Assembly: GCA_001799635.1 (NCBI GenBank)
Contig: MGTV01000019.1
Coordinates: 1 to 64,000, forward strand
Origin: Elusimicrobia bacterium GWA2_62_23
GTDB taxonomy: Bacteria > Elusimicrobiota > Elusimicrobia > Elusimicrobiales > UBA9959
DNA length: 64,000 nt
Direction: 5' to 3'
A program made the position numbers and the translations under genes. Below the pieces are notes generated by a model that saw nothing but the letters and a program-made list of their open reading frames with translations, did no database searches and was not told the DNA's origin. Of this stretch, positions 26,135 through 35,026 are shown piece by piece; position 1 is the stretch's first letter, and each line of letters starts with the position of its first letter.

Positions 26135-26493
26135 GCTTTCTCCAGGCGCCGGCAAGCCACCAGGTCCACGCCCAGCCCCAGGAAATCAGGAGCTATCACG
26201 GAGCCGGCCTTTACGGGCGAGGTGACCACTATGCGCTTCACCGCTTCCATGGCGGCGAAAAGTTTTTCACGGGGGATGGGTTTCGAGGTGCGGACCGGCA
26301 GCATCTTCAATTCCAGGCCCCGGGTCAGCACCGAGGTGGTCAGCGTACGCGAAGGGGCTTCGGTCTCCTGGCGGGCATAGGCCTGGCCCCGCTTGCACTT
26401 GTACCCCGTCACTGAAATGAGGCGGGTGCCGTCGGCCTCCACTTCGAGGCGGCAGCCCTGCGGACACTCGATGCACGTCATGAGGCGTTTCAT
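26131..26493 (-). CDS. DUF1667 protein
   Basis: The 120-residue product starts with [14 protein letters not shown] and has a further CKRGQAYA block, giving four closely spaced cysteines near the N-terminus (CxxCxxxC ... C) that could hold an Fe-S cluster or zinc. The remainder matches DUF1667, including [10 protein letters not shown] and [14 protein letters not shown]. This family sits beside the GlpA-like and FAD/NAD oxidoreductase genes in many anaerobes, as here, and is thought to be a small subunit of that dehydrogenase. It overlaps both neighbours by 4 nt, so the three proteins are probably made in equal amounts. Confidence 0.85.
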   Translation of the reverse strand: MKRLMTCIECPQGCRLEVEADGTRLISVTGYKCKRGQAYARQETEAPSRTLTTSVLTRGLELKMLPVRTSKPIPREKLFAAMEAVKRIVVTSPVKAGSVIAPDFLGLGVDLVACRRLEKA

Positions 26494-27470
26494 GCGGGAG
26501 AGACCCCCAGGTATTCGGCGGCCAGGCGCCCGGCGAGTTCGCTGTCGCGGGTCACCCAGTCGGCGAGGTCGTAAACCTTGCAGGCGTTGCCGCAGGCGAA
26601 GACCCCGGGAACGGAGGTGAGGTTTACCTCTGGCGCCACGGGAGCGTTGGTGCGGCGGTCGATCTCCCCGCCGGCCATCTCGAGCAGTTCGTTCTCGGGG
26701 ATAAGGCCCACGGAGACCAGCACGGTGTCGCAGGCGAGGGAAAAAGCGGAGCCCGGAACTTCGGCGAACCTCTCGTCCACCTTTACCACGTCCACGCCTT
26801 CCACCCGGTCCCGGCCGGTTATCCTGGCGACCTTGTGGCCGAGGTAAAGCGGGATACCGAAATCCTCAAGGCACTGCACCACGTTGCGCACCAGGCCGCG
26901 GCTGGTCTTCTGTATCTCTATCACGGCCTTCACCTTCACGCCTTCGAGCGCCATGCGGCGCGCCATGATGAGCCCGATATCCCCTGAGCCCACTACCACG
27001 GCTTCTCTGCCGGGGATCCAGCCTTCCATGTTGACCATCTTCTGGGCCAGGCCGGCGGGATAAACTCCGGCGGGGCGGGAACCGGGGATGGGGATCATTT
27101 CGCGGGTGCGCTCACGGCAGCCGGTGGCGAGTATCACAGCCCCCGCCTTGACCTCTTCCAGCGCCCCGGGCCGCAGGAAAGACACGCGCCTGTCCGGAGT
27201 GAGGCGCACCGCGAAGGAGCGCAGACTCACCTCTATGCCGGCGTCCCCGCGCACCCTGGCGGCGAACCGGTCGGCGTATTCGGGGCCCGTCAGTTCTTCC
27301 TTGAAATGGTGGAGGCCGAACCCCGGGTGTATGCACTGGTTGAGGATACCGCCCAGATGCTGGTCGCGCTCCAGCAGCAGCACGTCGGAGACCCCGGCGC
27401 CGCGTGCCGCCAGCGCCGCCGCCATCCCGGCCGGCCCGCCGCCCACAATTACCAGTTGCCGTTCTTTCAC
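26490..27470 (-). CDS. FAD/NAD(P)-binding oxidoreductase of the GlpA-associated trio
   Basis: The 326-residue flavoprotein has the N-terminal FAD dinucleotide fold GGGPAGMAAALAARGAG, a second Rossmann NAD-binding loop VVGSGDIGLIMARRMALEG (about 160-180) and the C-terminal FAD-closing block GVFACGNACKVYDLAD. It is shorter than thioredoxin reductases and lacks their CxxC. Together with the GlpA-like protein and DUF1667 it likely passes electrons between a substrate-oxidising flavin and NAD(P)+ or another carrier. Both ends overlap the neighbouring genes by 4 nt. Confidence 0.88.
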   Translation of the reverse strand: MKERQLVIVGGGPAGMAAALAARGAGVSDVLLLERDQHLGGILNQCIHPGFGLHHFKEELTGPEYADRFAARVRGDAGIEVSLRSFAVRLTPDRRVSFLRPGALEEVKAGAVILATGCRERTREMIPIPGSRPAGVYPAGLAQKMVNMEGWIPGREAVVVGSGDIGLIMARRMALEGVKVKAVIEIQKTSRGLVRNVVQCLEDFGIPLYLGHKVARITGRDRVEGVDVVKVDERFAEVPGSAFSLACDTVLVSVGLIPENELLEMAGGEIDRRTNAPVAPEVNLTSVPGVFACGNACKVYDLADWVTRDSELAGRLAAEYLGVSPA

Positions 27471-28894
27471 TTACGCTCTTCCTTTATGAGTTCGGAGCCC
27501 GGACCGCGCTTGGTAATATCCGTAACGCGCAAGCCCAGTTCCTCCTGCATGATCTTCATGATCCGGGTAGTGCAGAAACCACCGTGACAGCGGCCGGCCT
27601 GGGCCCGGGTGCGGAACTTAACCCCGTCGAGGGTGCGCGCCCCGTGCTTTACGGCGTCGCGGACCTCCTGGGCGGAGACCAGCTCGCAGCGGCAGACGAT
27701 ATCGCCGTAAGCGGGGTCCTTCTCGATGAGGCGCCGCGTCTCCTCCAGCGGGATCTGGAACAGGTGCACCGGCCGGGGCCGGAGGCGGTGGAACTCCGCT
27801 TTAGGGACCAGCTCCAGACCGCGCTTCTTCAGGATATCGGCCACCATGACGGCGATGGCCGGGGCGGAAGTGAGGCCGGGGGACTGGATGCCAGCGGCGT
27901 TCACCAGGCCGGGAACGGAATCCTCGTGGCGGATGATGAAATCCTTGCCGGAGGCCGGGCGCAGCCCGGCGAAATAGGCGATGATGTCGGACCGGTCCAC
28001 GGACGGCATCATGCGGCGGGCCCCGGCCAGCACTTCGGCGAGGCCCTCGTCGGTGGTGGAGAGGTCCTCCTTGTCGGGGGTGTCGTGCGCGGTGGGCCCG
28101 ATCATGGGGTTGCCGTCCGAGGTCTTGATTATCAGGACGCCTTTCGAGGTAGCGGAGGGCAGGGGGAAAATGATGTGGTTGGCCAGATGCTCGCGCTTCT
28201 TGTCCAGCAGGTACTCCTCGCCTTTGCGCGGGGAGATGGTGAAGGTGGGTGCCCCGGCCAGGGCCGAGACCTCGTCGGCGTACAGGCCGGCCGCGTTCAC
28301 GAGCCAGCGCGAGCGCCAGACCTGCCCTCCGGCCGTGACCTCGAAACCCTCTTCGGACCGCGAGACCGCGGTCACCCGCGAGGAGGTCCGCAACTGCACG
28401 CCGTTCTTCACGGCGTTCTCCACCAGGGCGTAAACGAAGCGGTAAGGACTGATGATCCCGGCGGAAGGCACGTACAAGGCGGCCTTGACCTCGGGGCCGA
28501 GGTTGGGCTCCCGGGCGTCCAGCCACCTGCGGTCCACTATCTGCAGGTCCTTTACCCCCAGGGCTTCGCCTTCACGCTTTATCTTCTCCAACTCGGGAAG
28601 GTCCGCTGCGTCGAAGACCACGATCAGCTGGCCGCAGCGGGCAAAATCCAGGCCCAGGTCCCAGGCCAGTTCTTCGCGCAGCAGGCGGTTGCCCTCCACG
28701 CAAAGCCAGCCCTTGAGCGAGGAGGGCGGGTTCTGGGTGCCGGCATGGATGATGCCGCTGTTGGATTTGGAGACGCCGAAGGCGGGCTCGGCCTCTTTCT
28801 CGAGCAGGAGGACGCTGAGCCGGTAGCGGGAAAGTTCCCTGGCTATGGCGGCGCCGGTGACGCCCGCCCCTACGATAATGACATCGCGAACCAT
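27467..28894 (-). CDS. GlpA-like FAD-dependent dehydrogenase with BFD-like [2Fe-2S] domain
   Basis: The 475-residue protein has a DAO-type FAD domain (DVIIVGAGVTGAAIARELS at 4-22; RWLVNAAGLYADEVSALAG; GKDFIIRHE...GLVNAAGIQSPGLTSAPAI). Its C-terminal domain (about 390-460) carries CRCELVSAQEVRDA and CHGGFCTTRIM: four Cys in the bacterioferritin-associated-ferredoxin [2Fe-2S] pattern. This is the family of anaerobic glycerol-3-phosphate dehydrogenases and related 2-hydroxyacid oxidases; the exact substrate is not fixed by the sequence. I start at the ATG at 28892-28894; two in-frame ATGs 6-9 nt upstream are possible. Confidence 0.87.
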   Translation of the reverse strand: MVRDVIIVGAGVTGAAIARELSRYRLSVLLLEKEAEPAFGVSKSNSGIIHAGTQNPPSSLKGWLCVEGNRLLREELAWDLGLDFARCGQLIVVFDAADLPELEKIKREGEALGVKDLQIVDRRWLDAREPNLGPEVKAALYVPSAGIISPYRFVYALVENAVKNGVQLRTSSRVTAVSRSEEGFEVTAGGQVWRSRWLVNAAGLYADEVSALAGAPTFTISPRKGEEYLLDKKREHLANHIIFPLPSATSKGVLIIKTSDGNPMIGPTAHDTPDKEDLSTTDEGLAEVLAGARRMMPSVDRSDIIAYFAGLRPASGKDFIIRHEDSVPGLVNAAGIQSPGLTSAPAIAVMVADILKKRGLELVPKAEFHRLRPRPVHLFQIPLEETRRLIEKDPAYGDIVCRCELVSAQEVRDAVKHGARTLDGVKFRTRAQAGRCHGGFCTTRIMKIMQEELGLRVTDITKRGPGSELIKEERK

Positions 28895-28962
28895 TAACAT
28901 CATCTTACAATTTTGAAGCCGGCAGCTGCCAAAAAAAGCGCGCGCAGCCGGCAATAATATAT

Positions 28963-28968
28963 TAGAAT
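28963..28968 (+). promoter_or_regulatory. -10 box (TAGAAT) of the PspC gene
   Basis: TAGAAT ends 8 nt before the ATG with no Shine-Dalgarno between, as for several other monocistronic genes in this window. A leaderless transcript is implied. Confidence 0.45.
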
Positions 28969-28976
28969 ATCCGCAT

Positions 28977-29171
28977 ATGAAACGCCTTTACAGGAGCAGC
29001 GACAACAAGGTCTTCGCCGGCATACTCGGGGGTTTGGGCGAGTATTTCGACGTGGACCCGGTGCTGCTCCGCCTGGGATTCGTCTTCCTGCTTTTAGCCA
29101 CCGCCGTGATCCCGGGCGTCATAGCCTATGCGGCCGCCGTTTTCATAGTGCCGCGCAAGCCGGCTCCGTGA
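28977..29171 (+). CDS. PspC-domain small membrane protein
   Basis: The 64-residue product is a minimal PspC domain: KRLYRSSDNKVFAGILGGLGEYFDVDPVLLRLGFV followed by one hydrophobic helix (FLLLATAVIPGVIAYAAAVFIV) and a basic end. PspC proteins take part in the phage-shock/membrane-stress response, often as membrane anchors that sequester PspA. No PspA or PspB is nearby. It starts only 82 bp from the divergent GlpA-like gene. Confidence 0.85.
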   Translation: MKRLYRSSDNKVFAGILGGLGEYFDVDPVLLRLGFVFLLLATAVIPGVIAYAAAVFIVPRKPAP

Positions 29172-29202
29172 ACCGGGGCGCTTTCATGGTACGGGGGAAA
29201 AT

Positions 29203-31170
29203 GTGAACCGCCTTTTTGCGCTCGTTCTTTTGCTGCTGCCGGGACCGCTCCTGGCCCAGTGGCCCGCCCAAAACGAAGAGGATGAATTTTTCAGCCTGGA
29301 GCGCGCCTCGCTGGAAGAGGCCCTCGACATCAAAACCTCCGTGGCCAGCCGCAGCGCCATGCGCCTGCGCGAGACCCCTGGCCTGGTGACCGTCATCACG
29401 CGCGAAGAGATCCAGGCGTTGGCCCCCAGGGACCTCAAGGACGTCCTCAAACTGGTCCCCGAATTCGATTTCGGCATGGACGTACAGGGCAACCTCGGCC
29501 TGGGCGTGCGCGGCAACTGGGCCAACGAGGGGAAGGTGCTGCTGCTCTGGGACGGCCAGACCTACAACGAGACGCTCTACTCCACCATCCAGTTCGACCG
29601 TTTCCCCGTGGACCAGATCGAGGAGATCGAGATCATCAAAGGGCCCGGCTCCGCCCTCTACGGCGGCTTCGCCGAGTTGGCCGTCATCAATATCCGCACC
29701 CGCTCCGCCAAAGCCTTGAACGGCAGCAGCGTCTACGCGGCCTACGGCCAGGGAGACAGGGCGCGGGCCAGGAACTACGCCGGCTATTCTTTCGGGCGCG
29801 CCTACGGCTGGGGAGAATTCTCCGCCAAGACGCACTGGGGCGAAGCCCAGCGCAGCGACAGGCGCTACACGGATTTCAACGGCGATTCCTATAACATGAA
29901 CCGGGCCTCGGACCTGCGCCCGCGCTCCCTTAACCTGCACGCCGCCGGCAAGGACCTCTCCTTCCGCTTCATCGCGGACGACTACACCCTGCGCGACCGT
30001 GACCACTTCGGGGCCATGCTCTCCACCGGCTCGTCCAAAGTGCAGTTCCCGGCGCTGTTCGCGGAACTGCGCAGGTCCGTCTACCTGCCCTGGCTGATCC
30101 GCCTGGAGCCGCACCTGAACTACACCCGCGCCATGTCCTGGCTGGAAAAGGACGAATATTTCGCCTATGACAAAAAGACGCAGCGGGTCACGGGCGGGGC
30201 CACCGCTTTCCGCCGCTTCGGGACCGCCACGGAAGTCATCGCGGGCGGGGAGTATTTCCACGACCAGGTAAAAGTGGACGGGATCACCGCCGCGGCGTCG
30301 CAGTACGCCAGCGGCGCCGAAACGGCCGATTTCGACAACTACGCCTTCTTCGGCCAGGCGAACGTCAATTCCGACCTGGCGAACCTGGTGGCGGGCGCCC
30401 GCTACGACAAGCACTCCAGGTACGGAGCCTCGCTGGTACCGCGCCTGGCCGTCACAAAACTCGTGAACGATCTGAACTTCAAGGCCATCTACAGCCAGGC
30501 CTTCCGCGCCCCCGCTATAGAGAACATCCGTCTGGCGAACGACCGCGGTATGGACATAAAGCCGGAAAAGACCACCTCGATAGAACTCGAGGCCGGCTAC
30601 AAAGCTTCGGACACTTTCTATTTTTCGGGGAACGTCTTCCAGACCACCATCAGGCATCCCATAATTTACACATTAGTGAACGGCCTGGAGACCTACCGCA
30701 ATTACGACCGCACCGGTACCCGCGGCGCCGGGGTGGCGGTCAAGTTCAAGAGCGGTCCTTACCGCGCCGACCTGGCCTACCACTGCTACTCGGCCCGCGC
30801 CAACAGGGTGGACGTTTACAGCGTGCCGGGCCACGGCAGCTACCTGCTCGGCTTCCCCGCCCACAAATTCATCTTTAACGCGGCCATGCCTCTAGCCAGG
30901 GGGCTGACCTTCAACCCCACGGCCGTCTACCTTTCCCGCAGGTACGGCTACGCGGGCGACGGCACCGCGGTCAAAGCTTTCGGCGAGCAGGTCATTACGG
31001 ACCTTAACTTCCAGTTGAAGGACCGCTTGCTGCGGCGCCTCACCCTGAACCTGGGAGTGAAGGACGCTTTTAATTCCGGCTACGCGTACTTACAGCCATA
31101 CAACGGCGGCCACGCCCCCCTGCCCGCGTCCTCGCGGGAGATCTTCCTGAAGGCGGGCTATGAGTTCTAA
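29203..31170 (+). CDS. TonB-dependent outer-membrane receptor
   Basis: The 655-residue protein starts with GTG (GGGGG Shine-Dalgarno upstream) and a signal peptide (cleavage near LLA-QW). The plug domain is at about 45-150: TPGLVTVITREEIQAL, LKLVPEFDFGMDVQG, VLLLWDGQTYNE, IEIIKGPGSALYGG. The rest is a 22-strand barrel-like region with alternating aromatic residues, ending in a C-terminal ...FLKAGYEF that closes with Phe as outer-membrane proteins do. The substrate is unknown. The next gene, a periplasmic binding protein, overlaps by 11 nt and a sensor kinase follows, so uptake or sensing of one ligand by this operon is likely. Confidence 0.88.
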   Translation: MNRLFALVLLLLPGPLLAQWPAQNEEDEFFSLERASLEEALDIKTSVASRSAMRLRETPGLVTVITREEIQALAPRDLKDVLKLVPEFDFGMDVQGNLGLGVRGNWANEGKVLLLWDGQTYNETLYSTIQFDRFPVDQIEEIEIIKGPGSALYGGFAELAVINIRTRSAKALNGSSVYAAYGQGDRARARNYAGYSFGRAYGWGEFSAKTHWGEAQRSDRRYTDFNGDSYNMNRASDLRPRSLNLHAAGKDLSFRFIADDYTLRDRDHFGAMLSTGSSKVQFPALFAELRRSVYLPWLIRLEPHLNYTRAMSWLEKDEYFAYDKKTQRVTGGATAFRRFGTATEVIAGGEYFHDQVKVDGITAAASQYASGAETADFDNYAFFGQANVNSDLANLVAGARYDKHSRYGASLVPRLAVTKLVNDLNFKAIYSQAFRAPAIENIRLANDRGMDIKPEKTTSIELEAGYKASDTFYFSGNVFQTTIRHPIIYTLVNGLETYRNYDRTGTRGAGVAVKFKSGPYRADLAYHCYSARANRVDVYSVPGHGSYLLGFPAHKFIFNAAMPLARGLTFNPTAVYLSRRYGYAGDGTAVKAFGEQVITDLNFQLKDRLLRRLTLNLGVKDAFNSGYAYLQPYNGGHAPLPASSREIFLKAGYEF

Positions 31171-32029
31171 ACTTCTCCGGGCCCTATTGCCGCTCCTGCT
31201 GGCGGCCCCGGCCGCCGCGGGCGAGCCGCTCGCCGTGCTCTCCGCCGGCACGGGGGCGTACATGGAGTCTTTTTCCGCCTTCCAGGCGTCCTACGGCCGC
31301 GAAGTCCCCTATTTCGACATGGCCGGCGGGAAACCGGCGATCCCCGCCGGCACGTCCCTGATAGTGGCGTTCGGCGGCAAGGCCGCGAATTACGCCTATC
31401 CCGCCGGTATTCCGGTCATCTACTGCATGGCTCCCGGGCTCTTCACGAAGCGTGGCGCCCCTGAGGGGCGCTCGGTGAAGATAAGCCTCATCCCGGAATT
31501 CGGAAAGATCCTGTCGCAGTTGAAAGAGATCCAGCCGGGCCTGAAGCGCCTGCGCACCTTCTGGAGGAGCCCCTCTGTCGGCCGCCTAGAGGGGCACCTT
31601 GAAGCCGCCGGCCAGGCACTGGGCATAGAGGTCTCGGTGGTCAAGGTCTCGGACTCGGAGGATTTGCCGGCCCTGCTGCGCCAGGTCAACGGCAACGCGG
31701 ACGCCATCTGGCTGCCGCCCGACCCGCTGCTCATCAGCCCGGAGAATCTCATGATGCTCAGGGATTTCTCCTGGGCCAACGGCATCCCGTTCTACGGCTC
31801 CACCAAGGGCATGACCCGGGAAGGCGCCGCCGCCTCCGTAGGGGTCAGCTTCGGCGACATGGGCGCTACGGCGGCCGAGGCGGCCCGCCGCCTGCAGGCC
31901 GGGGAAAACCTGCCCGAGCTCATCTTCCCGGCGAGGATGGAACTCACCCTTAACGCTTCCGCCGCCAGGAAATGCGGGTTGAAGTTCCAGCCTGAAATCC
32001 TCAAAAAGGCCAATTACCTCTTCCCATGA
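31160..32029 (+). CDS. Periplasmic substrate-binding protein (ABC_sub_bind type)
   Basis: The 289-residue product has a signal peptide (LLRALLPLLLAAPAAAG, cleavage near residue 20) and a two-lobe periplasmic-binding fold resembling PF04392 proteins: PVIYCMAPGLF in lobe 1, then LKRLRTFWRSPSVG, ALLRQVNGNADAIWLPPDPLL and VGVSFGDMGATAAEAARRL. No ABC permease or ATPase is near. Instead it is wedged between a TonB receptor and a histidine kinase with overlaps on both sides (11 and 4 nt), so it probably presents a ligand to the kinase's periplasmic domain rather than to a transporter. Confidence 0.82.
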   Translation: MSSKLLRALLPLLLAAPAAAGEPLAVLSAGTGAYMESFSAFQASYGREVPYFDMAGGKPAIPAGTSLIVAFGGKAANYAYPAGIPVIYCMAPGLFTKRGAPEGRSVKISLIPEFGKILSQLKEIQPGLKRLRTFWRSPSVGRLEGHLEAAGQALGIEVSVVKVSDSEDLPALLRQVNGNADAIWLPPDPLLISPENLMMLRDFSWANGIPFYGSTKGMTREGAAASVGVSFGDMGATAAEAARRLQAGENLPELIFPARMELTLNASAARKCGLKFQPEILKKANYLFP

Positions 32030-33873
32030 AACTGCATCTCAAGATCTTCGCCTTCATCCTCTCCCTGCTGGGCATTTCGCTGTGGGTGAACATTCACTTC
32101 TCCGGCAAGGCCGTGACCGAGGCCATGAGCGCGCAGATAACGGACAACGCCGTGACCGCCGCCGAGGACATCTCCGGCCCGCTCCACAAGGCGCTGCAGT
32201 CCCGCAGCGAACTCGAGGCCATAAAGGCCCTGCACCTTTTCGAGCAGAAGACCGGGGCCCTTTACGCGGCCATAATCGCCACGGACTCCACCATCATCGC
32301 CCACACCAACGTGGCCCTGACCGGCACCCGCCTGCAAAGCCCGCTCATGCGCCGCACCGCCCAGACCAGCGCCCCGCAGTTCCGCCGCGAGGTCTACAAG
32401 GGCGAGGAGACGGTGGAGGTACTGCTGCCGCTGAAAGCCCAGGCGCGCCCGAGCAACGAGGACATCCTTTTCGAGGGGCTCGGCGGCGGCGGCGCCGCGG
32501 CCGGCTTCCTGCAGGCGGCCCTGCCCCTCACCCAGGCGAAGAAAGCCGAGCAGAACATCATTTTCCGGCTGCTGCTCATCGCCGTGCTCATCTCCATCGC
32601 CGCGCTGGCCCTCTCCGCCATCTTCGTGCGCATCATCATGGGCCAGCTGAACCAGCTGCGCGACGGCATCCGCAAGGTACGCGACGGCAACTACGACGTC
32701 CTGGTCCCGGTGATCACCGGCGACGAACTGGGTGACGTGGCGGTCAGTTTCAATAAACTGGCCAAGGGCCTGGCCGAGACCACCGTTTCCAAGCAGTACC
32801 TGGACTCCATCCTGGAGAGCATGCCGGACCCCCTCATCATCACCGACGAGGAGGGCAGCATCCTCAAGGCGAATATGGCGGCCTACGCTTTCTCCGGCTA
32901 CGACTTCATGCCCCCTGCCTCCATGAACATCAAGGACCTGCTGGAGCCCCAGGCCGACGGGGGGGTGGCCCCCTTCAGCCTGCTTTCCTGGACGGGGCAC
33001 ACCAAGGAGATGGACCTCCTTTTCAAGTCAGAGGACGGCAGGCGCATCCCGGTGATGCTTTCGGCCGCCTTCACCGGGGGCACCGGCCGCAGGGAAGCCG
33101 TCATAGTGCTCAAGGACACGACCCAGCACCGGCAGTCCGAGGCGAAACTCACCCAGTACCTCAAGGAAGTGGAGACCGTGAACAGCGAGCTGGACGCGTT
33201 CGCCCACACCGTCTCCCATGACCTCAAGGAACCTCTGCGCGGCATCGAGATGTTCTCCAACATACTGATCTCCGATTTCTCAAAAAAACTGGACCCCCAG
33301 GCGGCCGATTACCTGAGCCGCATCTCCAAGGCCGCGGGCCGCATGCGGCGCCTTATCGACGACCTGCTCAGCTACGCCCGGGTGGCCCGGGTCAGGAACC
33401 CCTACGAGGACGCCTCTACCGCCCAGCTGGCGGCGGAAGCCGTGGCCAGCCTCGCCGCCACCGTAGAGGAGCACAAGGCCGTGGTGGACCTCAAAGAGGG
33501 CCTGCCGTCGCTGTTCTGCGACCCGGTGAAGGTCCGGCAGGTCTTCCAGAACCTGATCGCCAACGCCATAAAGTACAACACCAGCGGCGACCCCAGGATA
33601 CAGGTGGCGGCGGAGAAGTTCGGTGATTACTACTGGAAATTCTCCGTAGCGGACAACGGCATCGGCATTCCCAGCCAGTATTACGAGGATATTTTCAAGA
33701 TGTTCAAACGCCTGCACTCCAGGCAGGAGTTCGGCGGCGGCACCGGCGCGGGCCTCACGATAGTCAAGAAGATCGTGGAGGAGCACGCCGGAAAGGTCTG
33801 GGTGGAATCAAAAGAGGGGGAAGGCTCGGTGTTCTACTTCATAATACCCGCCGACCTCCGCAACAAGCCTTAA
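32026..33873 (+). CDS. Membrane histidine kinase (periplasmic sensor, HAMP, PAS)
   Basis: The 615-residue kinase has one membrane helix at 5-22, a periplasmic CACHE-like domain (about 25-180), a second helix (LLLIAVLISIAALALSAIFV, about 184-204), a HAMP linker, one PAS domain (about 255-370), then HisKA with H398 (HTVSHDLKEPLRG) and HATPase (FQNLIANAIKYN, DNGIGIP, GTGAGLTIVKKI). It resembles phytochrome-type kinases in the catalytic part. Its gene overlaps the binding protein's by 4 nt and is followed after 11 nt by a matching stand-alone response regulator. The input is probably the ligand held by that binding protein. Confidence 0.9.
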   Translation: MKLHLKIFAFILSLLGISLWVNIHFSGKAVTEAMSAQITDNAVTAAEDISGPLHKALQSRSELEAIKALHLFEQKTGALYAAIIATDSTIIAHTNVALTGTRLQSPLMRRTAQTSAPQFRREVYKGEETVEVLLPLKAQARPSNEDILFEGLGGGGAAAGFLQAALPLTQAKKAEQNIIFRLLLIAVLISIAALALSAIFVRIIMGQLNQLRDGIRKVRDGNYDVLVPVITGDELGDVAVSFNKLAKGLAETTVSKQYLDSILESMPDPLIITDEEGSILKANMAAYAFSGYDFMPPASMNIKDLLEPQADGGVAPFSLLSWTGHTKEMDLLFKSEDGRRIPVMLSAAFTGGTGRREAVIVLKDTTQHRQSEAKLTQYLKEVETVNSELDAFAHTVSHDLKEPLRGIEMFSNILISDFSKKLDPQAADYLSRISKAAGRMRRLIDDLLSYARVARVRNPYEDASTAQLAAEAVASLAATVEEHKAVVDLKEGLPSLFCDPVKVRQVFQNLIANAIKYNTSGDPRIQVAAEKFGDYYWKFSVADNGIGIPSQYYEDIFKMFKRLHSRQEFGGGTGAGLTIVKKIVEEHAGKVWVESKEGEGSVFYFIIPADLRNKP

Positions 33874-33884
33874 GGAGAACCTAC

Positions 33885-34328
33885 ATGGCCAACGAGAAGG
33901 AAAACCTGAGCGTACTGCTGGTGGAGGACAACGAGGACGACGTCCTGATAGCCCAGCGCGCCTTTCGCGAATTCAAGGTGATAAACGAGGTGCAGGTGGC
34001 CCGCGACGGGCAGGAGGCCCTCGACATGCTGGCCGGCGCGGGACGCTACTCCGGCAAGAAACCTTTCCGCCCCGCGCTGATACTGCTGGATATCACCCTG
34101 CCCCTGATGGACGGCATGACCGTGCTCAAGCGCCTAAAGGCGGACACGGCCCTGCGTGGGATCCCCGTGGTAATGCTCACCACCTCCTCGCGCCACGAGG
34201 ACATAGTGCGCAGCTACGAGAACGGGGCGGCCTCCTACATCACGAAACCGGCCGCGCTCGAGGAATTCCTGGAACTGGCCCGCCGTTTCGAAATGTACTG
34301 GGCCACGGTCTCCAAACTCCCGGTCTAG
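33885..34328 (+). CDS. Stand-alone response regulator (Rcp1-like receiver)
   Basis: The 147-residue protein is a single receiver domain with the Rcp1-type longer beta2-alpha2 loop: VEDNEDDVLIAQRAF (acidic pair), phosphoacceptor D69 in LILLDITLPLMDG, T/S in VMLTTSSRHEDI and K in YITKPA. No output domain is present. It matches the phytochrome-like kinase encoded just upstream and likely relays phosphate to another partner, perhaps the GAF protein or kinase encoded next. A GGAG-type Shine-Dalgarno precedes its ATG. Confidence 0.9.
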   Translation: MANEKENLSVLLVEDNEDDVLIAQRAFREFKVINEVQVARDGQEALDMLAGAGRYSGKKPFRPALILLDITLPLMDGMTVLKRLKADTALRGIPVVMLTTSSRHEDIVRSYENGAASYITKPAALEEFLELARRFEMYWATVSKLPV

Positions 34329-34336
34329 GCCGCCTT

Positions 34337-35026
34337 ATGACCGAAAGAAAGAACATGAGGATCCCGGACATAGCGCTGCTCAAGTGGCGCAATATAGCGG
34401 ACCTGCTCGCCCAGGTGGCGCAGGTGCCGGCGGCCACGGTCAACATCGTGGAGGAGAATTCCCTGCGCGTGATCGGCGCCAGCCAGGGCAACGAGGCCCC
34501 GCTCGAGGAGGATTCCCGGGTCGAGATGAAGCCCGGCCTGAAGATCTACTGCTCGGCTGTCATCCAGGCCCGCGAAAAGCTCGTGATCCCCGACGCCACC
34601 AAGAGCGAATTCTGGCGGGACAGCGAGGGAGCCAAGGCCGGCTTCATTTCCTACGCGGGCGTGCCGATCTTCAATCCCGACGGCGACATCTTCGGCAGCA
34701 TCTGCCTCTTCGACCGCAAACCGAACAGCTTCGAGGGCCCCATCCTCCGGCTGATGGAGGAGTTCAGCGAGATAGTGACCGGGCATATACAGATCATCAC
34801 CAAGAACATCCAGCTCGAGGACGCCCTGAAGGAAGTCCGCACGCTGCAGGGGCTCATCCCCATCTGCGCCAACTGCAAGAAGATCCGCGACGACAAGGGC
34901 TTCTGGCAGAAGGTGGAGGTGTACCTGGAGGAACGCTCCAACGCGCGCTTCACGCACGGCCTCTGCGAGGACTGCATCCAGAAGCTCTACGGCAAGGAGA
35001 AGTGGTTCAAAGAAAAGGACAAATGA
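34337..35026 (+). CDS. GAF protein with C-terminal CxxC...CxxC module
   Basis: The 229-residue protein has a GAF domain (about 15-155; NIVEENSLRVIGAS, FISYAGVPIFNPDGDIFGSICLFD) and then the same 58-residue module as the PAS protein at 24665: C177-x2-C180 (LIPICANCKKIRDDKGFW) and C210-x2-C213 (THGLCEDC). About four in five residues are shared between the two copies. It overlaps the following kinase gene (ATGA), so both are co-translated. The module probably docks a shared partner; nothing enzymatic is visible. Confidence 0.82.
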   Translation: MTERKNMRIPDIALLKWRNIADLLAQVAQVPAATVNIVEENSLRVIGASQGNEAPLEEDSRVEMKPGLKIYCSAVIQAREKLVIPDATKSEFWRDSEGAKAGFISYAGVPIFNPDGDIFGSICLFDRKPNSFEGPILRLMEEFSEIVTGHIQIITKNIQLEDALKEVRTLQGLIPICANCKKIRDDKGFWQKVEVYLEERSNARFTHGLCEDCIQKLYGKEKWFKEKDK

